55,462 nucleotides of DNA from CAYOEJ01 sp964403015 (lineage in GTDB: Bacteria; Actinomycetota; Actinomycetes; Actinomycetales; Actinomycetaceae): contig CAYOEJ010000010.1 in assembly GCA_964403015.1 (NCBI GenBank), positions 1 through 55,462 of the forward strand, read 5' to 3'. Below are positions 8,046 through 17,702 of the stretch, in pieces; the first letter of the stretch is position 1, and each line of letters starts with the position of its first letter. Below the pieces are notes generated by a model, which saw only the letters and a program-made list of their open reading frames with translations, did not search any database and was not told the DNA's origin. The position numbers were made by a program, and so were the translations under genes.

Positions 8046-8060
8046 TATGGTGACAATATG
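8046..8060 (+). promoter_or_regulatory. Candidate -10 element for a leaderless dapA mRNA
   Basis: TATGGT at 8046-8051 ends six bases before the dapA ATG (8058) and no Shine-Dalgarno sequence precedes that ATG. A -10 at this distance would place the transcript start at or next to the first base of the ATG, as in many actinobacterial leaderless mRNAs. The -35 match is poor. Confidence 0.3.
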
Positions 8061-8957
8061 AGTAATACAACGTTGTCTCGCCCCTTTGGCTCAGTTTCCG
8101 TTGCGATGGTGACTCCCTTCCACTCCGATGGTTCGCTCGATATCGAGACCGCTTGCAAGGTGGCGGATAAGCTCGTCATTGATGGCTGTGACGCCATCGT
8201 GCTATCCGGCACCACGGGAGAATCTCCCACTACCCATCAGCCGGAAAAGGATCTTCTTGTGCGTGAGGTCAGAGCAGCGGTTGCTGGGCGCGCGATGATC
8301 GTAGCCGGTGCGGGATCGAACGACACGGCTCATGCCGTACGTATTGCTCAAGGTGCGGAAAAGTCTGGCGCTGAGGGTCTGCTCGTTGTGGCGCCCTATT
8401 ACAACCGTCCCTCCCAAGAGGGGATCTACCAGCACATCATCGCGGTCACGGAAGCAACGAGCTTGCCGGTGATGGTGTATGACATTCCGGGGCGCACCGG
8501 CGTCGTCCTCAAGGACGAAACTCTTGACAGACTCGCTGAGCATCCGCAGATTCTCGCGGTCAAGGACGCCACCGGCGACGTGCCGGGCGGGTTTGAAAAG
8601 ATGAACCGTACCGGTCTCGAATACTATTCGGGCGACGACGCATTGAACTTTGCGTGGCTTGCTCACGGGGCTTCCGGCGTCGTCTCAGTCGCAGGGCACG
8701 TGATTGCTTCGGGCTTGCGGGCTCTCGTCTCGGAAGTAGATTCGGGCGATCTGCCTGCCGCTCGCGCAGAATTCCACAAACAGTCGGCCATCATTTCCGC
8801 GATCATGGGCGGGGGTCAAGGTGCTGTCATGGCAAAGGAAGCACTGAAAATGCAGGGCGTCTTGCCGTCGGCGACAGTCAGGCTCCCACTGGTTGGTGCC
8901 AGCGACGTGGAACTGGAAGGTTTGCGATCAACGCTTGAAGCTGAGGGATTGCTCTAG
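8058..8957 (+). CDS. dapA: 4-hydroxy-tetrahydrodipicolinate synthase
   Basis: DapA condenses pyruvate with aspartate semialdehyde, the first committed step to diaminopimelate and lysine. The TIM-barrel enzyme shows SGTTGESPTT (substrate-binding Thr pair), the catalytic Tyr at about residue 141 in VYDIPGRTG, and the Schiff-base Lys at about 169 in AVKDATGD. I start it at 8058 (299 residues, MSNTTLSRPFGS...), because an upstream in-frame ATG at 8028 would add ten residues lacking family character. It is followed by rnj 49 bases later, a neighbourhood conserved in actinobacteria. Confidence 0.96.
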   Translation: MSNTTLSRPFGSVSVAMVTPFHSDGSLDIETACKVADKLVIDGCDAIVLSGTTGESPTTHQPEKDLLVREVRAAVAGRAMIVAGAGSNDTAHAVRIAQGAEKSGAEGLLVVAPYYNRPSQEGIYQHIIAVTEATSLPVMVYDIPGRTGVVLKDETLDRLAEHPQILAVKDATGDVPGGFEKMNRTGLEYYSGDDALNFAWLAHGASGVVSVAGHVIASGLRALVSEVDSGDLPAARAEFHKQSAIISAIMGGGQGAVMAKEALKMQGVLPSATVRLPLVGASDVELEGLRSTLEAEGLL

Positions 8958-9006
8958 TTCGAGGCGTACATTCCGTCGCAGAGCCGGAACGTGACACAAT
9001 GGATGC

Positions 9007-10683
9007 GTGACTAAGACTCAAATGCCAGCACCGCTGAAGAAAGACACCGTCCGCATCGTTCCGCTGGGAGGTATCGGAGAAATTGGTCGAAACATGACCG
9101 TCTTCGAGCTCAACGGCAAGATTCTCATCGTGGATTGCGGGGTGCTCTTCCCCGAGGAGTCCCAGCCCGGAGTGGACCTTATTCTTCCGGACTTTGACTA
9201 TATTCAGGATCGGCTTGACGATGTCGAAGCGATCATTTTGACGCACGGCCATGAGGACCACATTGGCGCCGTTCCCTACCTGCTACGTCTGCGTAAGGAC
9301 ATCCCCATCATCGGTTCTGAGCTCACAGTCGCCCTGATCGAAGCGAAGCTCACCGAGCACAAGATCAAACCGTATTCCATGGTTGTGCGAGAAGGGGACG
9401 TCGAACAGATCGGCCCATTTGAATGCGAATTCGTGGCGGTCAATCACTCGATTCCAGATGCTCTAGCAGTAGCGATCAAGTCGGTTGCGGGCACAATCTT
9501 GCATACTGGCGACTTCAAGATGGACCAGCTGCCTCTCGACGGCCGCATCACCGACTTGCGTGCATTTGCGCGCCTCGGAGAAGAAGGAGTGGACCTCTTC
9601 ATGGTCGACTCGACCAATGCTGAGGTCCCAGGTTTCGTTCGCTCTGAAAATGAAATTGGCCCCGTGCTTGAAAATGTCTTCGCGCAGGCTAAAGGACAGA
9701 TTGTGGTGGCGTCCTTTGCCTCTCACGTCCACCGTGTCCAGCAGGTGCTCGATGCCGCAGTGAAATACGGGCGTCAGGTGTGTTTCGTGGGACGGTCGAT
9801 GGTCCGCAACATGGGTATTGCCGAGGAGCTCGGATACCTCAATGTCCCCCCGAACACCATTGTTGACCTGCGAGAAGTCAACTCTGTCCCCGATGACCGT
9901 ATCGTCTTCATGTCAACTGGTTCCCAAGGCGAACCCATGGCCGTGCTTTCGCGCATTGCCTCCGGTACCCACCGCAGCATCGCCGTGGGCCCCAACGACA
10001 CGATCGTTTTTGCTTCCTCGATGATCCCCGGTAACGAGAACTCGGTATTCCGGCTTATTAACGGACTGACAAAGCTCGGCGCTCGCGTGGTTCATCAGGG
10101 TAATGCGAAGGTGCACGTCTCGGGCCATTCCGCGCAAGGCGAGCTACTGTACTGCTACAACATCGTTGAGCCCGAATACGTCATGCCAGTGCACGGCGAG
10201 GCCCGCCACCTTGTTGCCAACGGCTCGATTGCTGTAAAGACCGGCGTTCCTGCAGAGAATATTCTCCTGTGTGAAGACGGCACGGTGATCGACATGTTCG
10301 ACGGCGAGTGCAAGATCGTGGGTGAGGTTCCCTGCGGTCTCGTTTTCGTTGACGGCTCTTCAGTGGGCGAGATTACCGAGGCAGAGCTAACCGACCGCAT
10401 GACGCTCGGTCAGGAAGGCTTTATCGCGATTTTTGCAGTGGTGGATGCCCAGGAACGAAAGGTCTTGACCGGACCGCACATTCAGGCCCGTGGCATGGCC
10501 GAAGACGACTCCGCCTTTGATGAAATCCTGCCAGCCGTCACGAAAGCGCTGGAAGATTCAGTGGCTAATGAATCCTCGGATACCTACCAAATGCAGCAGT
10601 CGATGCGACGCGTGGTGGGCCGTTGGGCAGCTAAGAAGCTACATCGCTCGCCCATGATCATCCCTACCGTCATTGAGGCATAG
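9007..10683 (+). CDS. rnj: Ribonuclease J
   Basis: RNase J combines endonuclease and 5'-3' exonuclease activities and acts in mRNA decay and rRNA maturation. The metallo-beta-lactamase motif HGHEDHIG begins at residue 80. The beta-CASP part includes VDSTNAE, SFASHVHRVQQ and GRSM. MPVHGEARHL is a later metal-site histidine segment. At 558 residues it has the normal length for the actinobacterial form, including the C-terminal domain. The start is the GTG at 9007; no ribosome site is obvious, and ATG at 9022 is a possible alternative. It lies between dapA and ftsK, as in other actinobacteria. Confidence 0.95.
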   Translation: MTKTQMPAPLKKDTVRIVPLGGIGEIGRNMTVFELNGKILIVDCGVLFPEESQPGVDLILPDFDYIQDRLDDVEAIILTHGHEDHIGAVPYLLRLRKDIPIIGSELTVALIEAKLTEHKIKPYSMVVREGDVEQIGPFECEFVAVNHSIPDALAVAIKSVAGTILHTGDFKMDQLPLDGRITDLRAFARLGEEGVDLFMVDSTNAEVPGFVRSENEIGPVLENVFAQAKGQIVVASFASHVHRVQQVLDAAVKYGRQVCFVGRSMVRNMGIAEELGYLNVPPNTIVDLREVNSVPDDRIVFMSTGSQGEPMAVLSRIASGTHRSIAVGPNDTIVFASSMIPGNENSVFRLINGLTKLGARVVHQGNAKVHVSGHSAQGELLYCYNIVEPEYVMPVHGEARHLVANGSIAVKTGVPAENILLCEDGTVIDMFDGECKIVGEVPCGLVFVDGSSVGEITEAELTDRMTLGQEGFIAIFAVVDAQERKVLTGPHIQARGMAEDDSAFDEILPAVTKALEDSVANESSDTYQMQQSMRRVVGRWAAKKLHRSPMIIPTVIEA

Positions 10684-10716
10684 TTAGCCCTAGGTAATCC
10701 CAATAATTGGGTTCGC

Positions 10717-11625
10717 TTAGTAGTCGATGAGGTTCGCCGGGCTCTGCCCGGCGAGCACTCGCTCGAGTTGGGAGTGGAGGAGGCGCTCAAGACGTGGCTC
10801 CATCGCTTCGGTGTAGCCGGCGGTGTGCGCGCTAATCAGCACGTTCTTGTGGCTGTAGAGCGGGTGTTCGTCCGGCAGCGGCTCGGGATCCACAACGTCG
10901 AGACAGATTCGCAGGCGATCAGCATGGCGAACGAGGGCATCCGTATCCGCGATGGTTCCTCGGGCCATGTTGCACAGCACGGCGCCGTCTTTCATTTTGC
11001 TCAAGAAGGCATCGTCAACCATTCCCACTGTCTGTGGTGTTGCGGGGACGATGAGAATGACGATATCCGCATCGGGAAGCAGTCCCTCGACGCGATCTGG
11101 ACCGTAAATTGTTCCCTTCGGATCTTCCCGTGTGGAGGACGCCGTGCGGACCAGATCCACTTCAAATGGCTCGAGGCGCGCCTCAATGGCCTTACCCACG
11201 CCACCGTATCCGATCATGACAATCCTTTTATCTGCCAGGCCAGGGCTAAAGAACTGATCCCACCGTCCAGCATCTTGGGATCTCACGGCGCGGGGGATAT
11301 CGCGCTGGACAGCGAGTAAGAGCGCAAGCGTTTGTTCGGCGGTCGCGGTCTCGTGAACGCCTGCCGCATTGGCAAGTGGGCGCTTATCATCTAAGTAATT
11401 CGTGACGTGGTCATACCCGATCGACGTTGTCTGTACGAGGCCGCACGTGACGGGCTTCAAATAATCGAAGTTTGGATGAGCGGAAAGAAATGGAGTAATG
11501 ACCACGTCGATGCTGTCTCTCGGCGCGGGGGACTCAATATCCCAGTCAACGATCTCAATATCGCCTTCGAAGCGGTCAAGCATGGCGTGAACTTTGGCGT
11601 TCGGTGTAGAAACAGTAACAGTCAT
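10717..11625 (-). CDS. D-isomer-specific 2-hydroxyacid dehydrogenase family protein
   Basis: The NAD-binding loop GYGGVGKAIEARL and the catalytic triad of this family are visible: Arg in CNMARGTIAD, Glu in DVVDPEPLPDEHPL and His in ISAHTAGYTE. The N-terminal substrate-domain part (VQTTSIGYDHVTNYL, ANAAGVHETATAEQTLALLL) is also typical. At 302 residues it resembles the short glyoxylate/hydroxypyruvate or phosphonate dehydrogenase-like members without an ACT domain. The substrate is not predictable. It is divergent from ftsK and convergent with rnj, so it appears to be a single-gene unit. Confidence 0.9.
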   Translation of the reverse strand: MTVTVSTPNAKVHAMLDRFEGDIEIVDWDIESPAPRDSIDVVITPFLSAHPNFDYLKPVTCGLVQTTSIGYDHVTNYLDDKRPLANAAGVHETATAEQTLALLLAVQRDIPRAVRSQDAGRWDQFFSPGLADKRIVMIGYGGVGKAIEARLEPFEVDLVRTASSTREDPKGTIYGPDRVEGLLPDADIVILIVPATPQTVGMVDDAFLSKMKDGAVLCNMARGTIADTDALVRHADRLRICLDVVDPEPLPDEHPLYSHKNVLISAHTAGYTEAMEPRLERLLHSQLERVLAGQSPANLIDY

Positions 11626-11767
11626 ATTCCCAGCTTAGGCGCATCTGTGATCAGTAACTGAAAATGGCCAAATCGGCGCGCCAGCCTTTCACGATGCTCC
11701 ATGTTGTTTAGGCTCACTGTGAAGCCGTATGCCCTCCGGCATGCAGCGCAAACAACAAGGAGATATT

Positions 11768-14592
11768 TTGAGTCGGGGTAATTCCGGATCGAAGAAACCA
11801 GCGCCGAAGAAAGCGTCGTCGCCGAAGCAGCGCACGCCGAGAACTCGGCCAGTTCAGCCTGCCAAACAGGTGGCAGATGATGCTCCGCGCTCGCGTGATG
11901 GCTTAGCGCTTGTGCTTATTGGCCTCGCCATTGTGGTTGCGTTGCGTGAGTGGTTCGGGCTGTCCGGCCTTTTGGGCGATGTCATCCACCACGCCACCGC
12001 CGGAATCGTGGGCGAGCTGGCGCTCTTCGTCCCGGTTCTGCTAGTAGCGGTTGCTATTAAGCTGTTCCGACGATCGACGGCAGCCACCAACACACGTTTT
12101 GTGGTGGGCCTTCTCTTGCTCGTTCTCGCACTGTCCGGAATCTTGCATATCGTACTTGGTCAACCCAATCCGTCTGACAGCTTCGCCGCCGTGGAAGACG
12201 CCGGCGGCATCGTTGGATTCCTGCTTGGCGGGGGACTAGTCGCACTCGTATCGGTGTGGGGTGCAATCCCGCTGCTCGTCTTGCTTGGCGTGTATGCAAT
12301 GCTGCATTCCACCAATACCTCAGTGCGTGACATCATCGATTGGTTCAAAGATCGCGGATCTGCTGAGGAACACGATCCGGATTATTCCTCGTCCAAGCCA
12401 TTCGATACTCCGGAAGAGATCGATGAACAACCGCGCCGCGTGCGTCGGCCCAAGCAGCAGGTCGAGGAGACTGACAAGACAGTCAAGATGCCTACCCCCG
12501 CTCAGGATCCTGCCGAGACGGCGCGGGCCGCGACCAAGCAGCCGGAAACCAAGAAGGTTCCGGCTCGCAAGCCCGCACTCAAGGCTCCAAAGACGGAGGC
12601 TCTTCCCGAGCGTGTTGAGCAAATGGAGCTTGCCTCGAACATCACCTACACGCTCCCTCCCATGGACATGCTGGTCGAGGGGCCCCCGCACGTGGAGCGC
12701 TCTGCAGCTAACGATGCCGTGGTTAACTCTCTGACTCGGGTATTTAATGAGTTCTCGGTTGACGCTGAGGTGGTCGGCTTCTCCCGCGGGCCCACGGTCA
12801 CGCAGTACGAAGTGGAGCTCGGCCCCGGCGTCAAAGTTGACCGCATTACGTCGCTGTCGAAAAACATCGCCTACGCAGTAGCAAGTGCGGACGTACGTAT
12901 CCTTTCGCCGATTCCTGGCAAGTCCGCGATTGGCATTGAGATTCCGAACTCCGACCGCGAGACGGTCATGGTAGGCGACGTACTTCGCAGTCAGGTTGCT
13001 CACAAGCAAACGCACCCGCTCGTCGTCGGCGTCGGCAAGAACGTTGGTGGCCAATACGTTGTCGCCAACCTTGCCAAAATGCCCCACCTTCTGGTGGCCG
13101 GTGCGACCGGAGCTGGCAAGTCATCCTTCATCAACTCGATGATCACCTCCATCATGATCCGCTCCACCCCGGAGCAGGTCCGAATGATCTTGGTCGATCC
13201 GAAGCGAGTGGAGCTCACGATCTATGCGGGGATTCCACACCTGATCACTCCGATCATCACGAACCCGAAGAAGGCTGCGGAGGCACTGGAATGGGTTGTG
13301 CGCGAAATGGATCAGCGCTACGACGACCTCGCAGCGTACGGGTACAAGCACATCGATGACTTCAATGAGGCGATAAAATCTGGCAAAGTTACCGCCCACG
13401 AAGGCTCGGAACGCAAGCTCGCGCCGTATCCGTATCTACTCGTGGTCGTCGACGAATTGGCCGATCTCATGATGGTTGCGCCACGCGATGTTGAAGCCTC
13501 GATCCAGCGGATCACCCAGCTCGCACGCGCCGCAGGAATCCATCTCGTGCTCGCCACCCAGCGCCCGTCAGTGGACGTCGTGACAGGTTTGATCAAGGCC
13601 AACATCCCGTCGCGCCTAGCGTTCATGACCTCATCGCTGGCGGATTCGAGAGTCATCTTGGACTCATCGGGTGCTGAGAAACTCATCGGCATGGGCGATG
13701 CGTTGTTCCAACCCTCAGGTGCCTCCAAGCCCATGCGTGTACAGGGAGCGTGGGTGACCGAGGACGAGATCGCCCAGGTCGTTCGTCATGTCAAGAAGCA
13801 GATGCAGCCCGTTTACCGCGAGGATGTCATACCCAAGGCCGAAGCGAAGAAGATCGACGAGGAGATCGGTGACGATCTTGAGGTGCTTCTCCAAGCCGCA
13901 GAACTCGTCGTCAACACGCAGTTCGGCTCCACCTCAATGCTTCAGCGCAAGCTCCGCATCGGCTTCGCCAAAGCTGGTCGCATGATGGACCTTCTTGAGA
14001 CCCGTGAGATTGTTGGTCCGGGTACTGGCGGCAAGGCTCGCGACGTTCTTGTTACTCCAGAACAGCTGCCTGACGTCCTGGCGAAAATCAAAGGTGAAGA
14101 TGTCGATCTGCATCCGGACGANNNNNNNNNNNNNNNNNNNNNNNNNNNNNNNNNNNNNNNNNNNNNNNNNNNNNNNNNNNNNNNNNNNNNNNNNNNNNNN
14201 NNNNNNNNNNNNNNNNNNNNNACGTCCTGGCGAAAATCAAAGGTGAAGATGTCGATCTGCATCCGGACGAGGAAGCCGACGACGATCGCTACGCTGACGC
14301 TGATTTCGGCGATGTAGATGTGGCCCGTGAACCTGACGCCGAATCTAAGCCGTACGCAAATTCACCGGAAGGTGCCGGCGTCGACACTGAAAAGTTAGCG
14401 GAAGACGAATCTGACATTGATGATTTCGATGACGGCGAAGGCGAGAGTCGCACGGTCGTCATGCCAGTCGATGATCGTTACGCCAACGATCCCGTTGGGT
14501 CTTCCACGCGCCCCGTCGTTCACAACTATTACGATAATGAGGATGACGAGGGAGAGTCCGGCGAAGACGCTTGGCAGCTGACCGGGCGCTAG
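11768..14592 (+). CDS. ftsK: DNA translocase FtsK (interrupted by an assembly gap)
   Basis: FtsK pumps chromosomal DNA at the division septum. A basic start is followed by four hydrophobic helices, a charged linker, and the RecA-like motor with GATGAGKSS (about residues 445-453) and LLVVVDELADLMM (Walker B, about 557-569). A gamma winged-helix domain (LQRKLRIGFAKAGRMMDLLE) comes next. The start is taken as TTG at 11768, with AAGGAG five bases upstream; ATG at 11729 has no ribosome site. The 100 N at 14122-14221 sit between two copies of the same 49 bases; removing 149 bases restores the frame to TAG at 14590-14592. The repaired protein is about 891 residues with an acidic tail of about 110 residues after the gamma domain. 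Confidence 0.93.
14073..14270. other. Scaffold gap (100 N) flanked by identical 49-base ends
   Basis: Bases 14073-14121 and 14222-14270 are identical and lie directly against the run of 100 N at 14122-14221. This is the pattern left when two contigs whose ends overlap are joined by a fixed-size gap. Collapsing one copy plus the N run removes 149 bases and keeps ftsK in one frame, so the gap most likely represents no missing sequence. Confidence 0.85.
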
Positions 14593-14594
14593 TG

Positions 14595-15887
14595 TTACTC
14601 GCGGCTTTGCGTAATTGACGAAGCCGAAGGCGTCGGCGCCTGCGTCCTTTCGGGACCGGAGCCCGCCATGACTGGATAGGTGACATCTGCGCGGTCGCGG
14701 ATCTCCTGTGCGCCCATCGTCATGCCCACAGGGTAGTTGGCGTCAAGGAGCTCATTGAGCAGGTAGAGCCTTTCGCCCGCGGGACGATCTTGGGTGACGA
14801 CGGTCCAGTCAAGCTTAGCCACCGTCGCTGGGCCCTCTGCGGGCACGTCCACCGTGGCGGTAGTCATGAGACCAGTAGTCACGCGATAGCCATGATTAGC
14901 CACTGTCTGGCCGGAAATCTGATTGCCCATCGACCAGACCACCCACATGCCTTCACCGCGCGGCCCGCCCTCGAGCTCAACGACTGGCTGGGGCACGTGC
15001 GAGTGGTTACCGAATACCAAATCAATCTCGCCAGAAGCCGCAAGCTCGTCCGCAATCTCGAGCTGTTCCGTGATGGGTTCATTGACGTACTCAGTTCCCC
15101 AATGCATTGAAAGAACAACGAGATCGGCGCCGAGCTCGCGGGCGCGTTCGGCGTCGTCAATAATCGCGCTCACGGGATCGCCGAGCTCACCCACAACATC
15201 CCAAGAATAGGGATGATCGCTCGGAATGGGGATTCCGTTCGTCAGTGTGGTGGCGGAAAGGTGAGCGATCTTGACATCGCGACCGCCGGATTCGAGCGTA
15301 TAAAACTGAATCTCGTCGGCCTCCTCCTGCGAACGTGCGGATCCAGCCCAACCGAGCCCGGACTCTTCAAGCGCCTCGATCGTCGTCGTCACCCCGTGGA
15401 ACCCACGATCCATCGTGTGGTTCGTGGCGACCGCGCAGCCGTCGAAGCCAATGCGGTCCAGCGAATCCGCAAGATCCTTCGGTGCGCCAAAGTTCGGATA
15501 GTTCGACGGAGCTTCATCCTCACCGACGATCGGAACCTCAAGTGCGCAAATAGAAAGGTCGGCGCCGTCGATCCAGTCGGTGATTTTCTCGTAATAAGGC
15601 GCGTAATCATAGGTATTTGGACCGGTACGAGCGCCCTCGGTCACCGAAAGGTGGAGCAAGATGTCCCCGCCGGAAAGGATCGTCAATTCGCTGGGATCGG
15701 CTGTCGGCTCGGGGCTTTGGGATGGGTTTTGATCGGCTGACGGCGCTTCAGCTGACGGCGCTTCAACTGACGGTGTCTCGCTGGCGCCATCTTGCGGTAA
15801 ACGTTCGCTCGCTTCTCGATCAGTCGCGTCCGAGCAGGCCGCGAGGACCAAGGTGGCGGCAGCGAGGGCTGTAATCCGACGATTCAT
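14595..15887 (-). CDS. CapA-family (PGA_cap) lipoprotein
   Basis: The protein starts with MNRRITALAAATLVLAAC, a lipoprotein signal with lipobox LAAC, so it should be anchored to the outer face of the membrane. A Ser/Pro/Glu linker follows. The remaining roughly 350 residues match the metallophosphoesterase-like CapA fold: SGGDILLH, NHTMDRGFHGV, SMHWGTEYV and VFGNHSHVPQPV carry the conserved Asp, His and Asn residues. CapA relatives take part in poly-gamma-glutamate capsule formation in bacilli; here no capB or capC is nearby, so the role is unknown. GGAG lies four bases before ATG 15887; ATG 15890 is the alternative. The gene converges with ftsK with only two bases between stops. Confidence 0.88.
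   Translation of the reverse strand: MNRRITALAAATLVLAACSDATDREASERLPQDGASETPSVEAPSAEAPSADQNPSQSPEPTADPSELTILSGGDILLHLSVTEGARTGPNTYDYAPYYEKITDWIDGADLSICALEVPIVGEDEAPSNYPNFGAPKDLADSLDRIGFDGCAVATNHTMDRGFHGVTTTIEALEESGLGWAGSARSQEEADEIQFYTLESGGRDVKIAHLSATTLTNGIPIPSDHPYSWDVVGELGDPVSAIIDDAERARELGADLVVLSMHWGTEYVNEPITEQLEIADELAASGEIDLVFGNHSHVPQPVVELEGGPRGEGMWVVWSMGNQISGQTVANHGYRVTTGLMTTATVDVPAEGPATVAKLDWTVVTQDRPAGERLYLLNELLDANYPVGMTMGAQEIRDRADVTYPVMAGSGPERTQAPTPSASSITQSRE
15736..15780 (-). repeat. 15-bp tandem repeat in the CapA-like linker
   Basis: GCTGACGGCGCTTCA occurs twice in tandem (15736-15750 and 15751-15765), with a third degenerate copy to 15780. In the lipoprotein it encodes the five-residue repeat EAPSA in the flexible linker behind the lipid-modified cysteine. 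Copy number could vary by slippage without breaking the frame. Confidence 0.75.
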
Positions 15888-15979
15888 CATGCTCCAAACG
15901 TCATTTAGTGTGGCTAATTCGAGTATAGGGCTGCGAGTCATCGCGGGTCATCTTTGAGACGATGGCCTAGGCTTGAGGG

Positions 15980-16594
15980 GTGACCCAGAAAGATGAAGTA
16001 CCCATCGTCAATATTGCGAACGCTCTGACCGTGTTGCGGCTCGTTCTCGTCCCCGTTTTTATTGTCGTTTTTTTGGAGACGACGACGGGGCACCGCTGGG
16101 CCGCTTGGGCAATTTTTGGTATTGCGGCGGCAACCGATCAGTTAGATGGCCATCTTGCCCGCTCACGCGGTCTCGTGACGAACTTCGGCAAGCTTGCTGA
16201 CTCGATCGCAGACAAGGCGCTCATTATTGGAGCCCTGGTCATGCTCTCGTGGCATGGCATGCTTTGGTGGTGGGTGACGATTGTATTTATCGTCCGTGAA
16301 CTCGGCATCACGATCATGCGCATGTTCATGGTCAAGAAGAAGGTCATGGCCGCCGGTATGGGCGGCAAGATTAAGATGACCGCGCAGGCATTTGGCATTG
16401 CCGGAATCATTTTGCCCTGGCACAGCTTCTTGCCGGAGATGGCAGCCGACATCATGCTGTGGTTGAGTTACGGACTTATCGGTGTCGCTTTGGTCTTCGC
16501 GCTTACCTCTGCGTGGGAATACATCCGCGAGGCTCGCAGAATCGCCACAGAGCATGAATCCGCCAACGCTCCGGATGGCGAGCAGGTATCCTGA
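15980..16594 (+). CDS. pgsA: CDP-diacylglycerol-glycerol-3-phosphate 3-phosphatidyltransferase
   Basis: This integral membrane enzyme makes phosphatidylglycerol phosphate. The CDP-alcohol phosphatidyltransferase signature is complete: D56-G57-x2-A60-R61-x8-G70-x3-D74-x3-D78 within QLDGHLARSRG...GKLADSIADK. About five or six hydrophobic helices surround it. Length is 204 residues. The start is GTG at 15980. The following cinA begins five bases after the pgsA stop, a pairing (pgsA-cinA-clgR) common in actinobacteria. Confidence 0.92.
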   Translation: MTQKDEVPIVNIANALTVLRLVLVPVFIVVFLETTTGHRWAAWAIFGIAAATDQLDGHLARSRGLVTNFGKLADSIADKALIIGALVMLSWHGMLWWWVTIVFIVRELGITIMRMFMVKKKVMAAGMGGKIKMTAQAFGIAGIILPWHSFLPEMAADIMLWLSYGLIGVALVFALTSAWEYIREARRIATEHESANAPDGEQVS

Positions 16595-16599
16595 CCTGT

Positions 16600-17202
16600 A
16601 TGAACGATAGTGCCGAACGCGACGTCGTCGTCACCGACGATGAACTAAAGGAGCTCTCGGAAGAGTGCTGCCGCCTTCTCATCGAGGCGGGTACCTCCTT
16701 CGCCGTTGCAGAGTCCCTCACCGGCGGGGATCTTGCATCGATCTTTGTGAGCGTTCCGGGTATCTCGGAGGTATTCCGCGGTGGAGTGGTCGCTTATGCA
16801 ACTGAAACAAAAGCGTCCGTGCTTGGCGTATCTCAAGAAAGGTTAAGCGAGTTCGGGCCGGTCGACGGCGTAGTGGCGGCTGAAATGGCGAAAGGTGCGG
16901 CAGATCTTTTCGACGCGAGAGTCGCTCTATCTACCACCGGTGTGGCTGGGCCCGGGCCGGCCGATGGCCATGCGGCGGGCACGGTCTGGGTTGGGCTTTG
17001 GGTTGCGGGTGAGAGTGAGAGTTTCACCGCTAAGCACCGAAGCGAGACAGTGTCTGACGATGATTTTCTCTCCGTGGAGGGCCCGCGGGGCACAGCTCTT
17101 GCAAAGAAATTTCGCTTGGCGGGGGACCGAGCCGAAGTGAGGCGGAGCACAATAGTTGCCGCCCTCAACATACTATTTCGCGAGATATCAACAGTAACGT
17201 GA
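16600..17202 (+). CDS. cinA: CinA C-terminal-domain protein (nicotinamide-nucleotide amidohydrolase type)
   Basis: The 200-residue product corresponds only to the C-terminal domain of CinA (the PncC-like amidase that converts NMN to nicotinic acid mononucleotide). The signature AESLTGGDLASIFVSVPGISEVFRGGVVAYATETK is clear in its parts, and ALSTTGVAGPGPADGHAAGTVWVGL carries the TG-AGP motif. The N-terminal MoCF-like domain of full-length CinA is absent, as is usual in actinobacteria. It begins five bases after pgsA. TATCCT at 16586-16591 upstream could act as a weak internal -10, but co-transcription with pgsA is more likely. Confidence 0.92.
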   Translation: MNDSAERDVVVTDDELKELSEECCRLLIEAGTSFAVAESLTGGDLASIFVSVPGISEVFRGGVVAYATETKASVLGVSQERLSEFGPVDGVVAAEMAKGAADLFDARVALSTTGVAGPGPADGHAAGTVWVGLWVAGESESFTAKHRSETVSDDDFLSVEGPRGTALAKKFRLAGDRAEVRRSTIVAALNILFREISTVT

Positions 17203-17330
17203 AATTTTGAGGCCGTCCCCAGCAAACTTTCAGGTTCGCTTGGGAAGATATCTCTATAAGCAGACGTTGAAACCAATGAAAGCCAAAGGCTACTGAAACG
17301 TCAGTGGTCGGAAACGAAGAGAGTTGAATC

Positions 17331-17702
17331 TTGATTAACATGAACGAATCTCACGGCCGTTCCGAATCTGTCCTATTCCGTCGTGATCTGGGAGACGTGC
17401 TTCGCGAGTACCGCCAGCGTCAGGGTCGCACGCTTCGTGAGGTTTCCTCCGACGCCCGTGTCTCGTTGGGCTACCTCTCTGAGGTTGAGCGAGGCCAGAA
17501 GGAAGCATCGTCTGAACTCTTGCACTCAATCTGCCGCGCTTTGAATGTTCCTATGAGCCACGTGCTGCGTCTCGTTGCTGATCGCATCGATGTTGCCGAA
17601 GGTCGTACCCCGCCAATGATGCGTAAGCCAGTTGGCGTTCGCATTCCGGATGCGGTTCCTGAGTCGATCGTGGCAGCGGAGCTCGCAGCATTGCGAGCAT
17701 GA
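17331..17702 (+). CDS. clgR: ClgR-type helix-turn-helix regulator
   Basis: ClgR activates clp protease and other stress genes in actinobacteria. The XRE-type DNA-binding domain is nearly textbook: GDVLREYRQRQGRTLREVS, then ARVSLGYLSEVERGQKEASSELL, then ICRALNVPMSHVL. The C-terminus is short and ends ELAALRA; ClgR-like proteins often carry Ala-rich ends recognised by Clp proteases. The start is either TTG at 17331, about eight bases after GAAGAGAG, or ATG at 17340; the ribosome site favours the TTG. The stop overlaps the next start by four bases (ATGA). The 128 bases before it contain no clear ClgR operator that I can recognise. Confidence 0.9.
   Translation: MINMNESHGRSESVLFRRDLGDVLREYRQRQGRTLREVSSDARVSLGYLSEVERGQKEASSELLHSICRALNVPMSHVLRLVADRIDVAEGRTPPMMRKPVGVRIPDAVPESIVAAELAALRA

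Noticed and set aside
14122..14221. A real frameshift or truncation in ftsK at the N run
   Set aside because: The flanking 49-base identity and exact frame restoration on collapse point to an assembly artefact.
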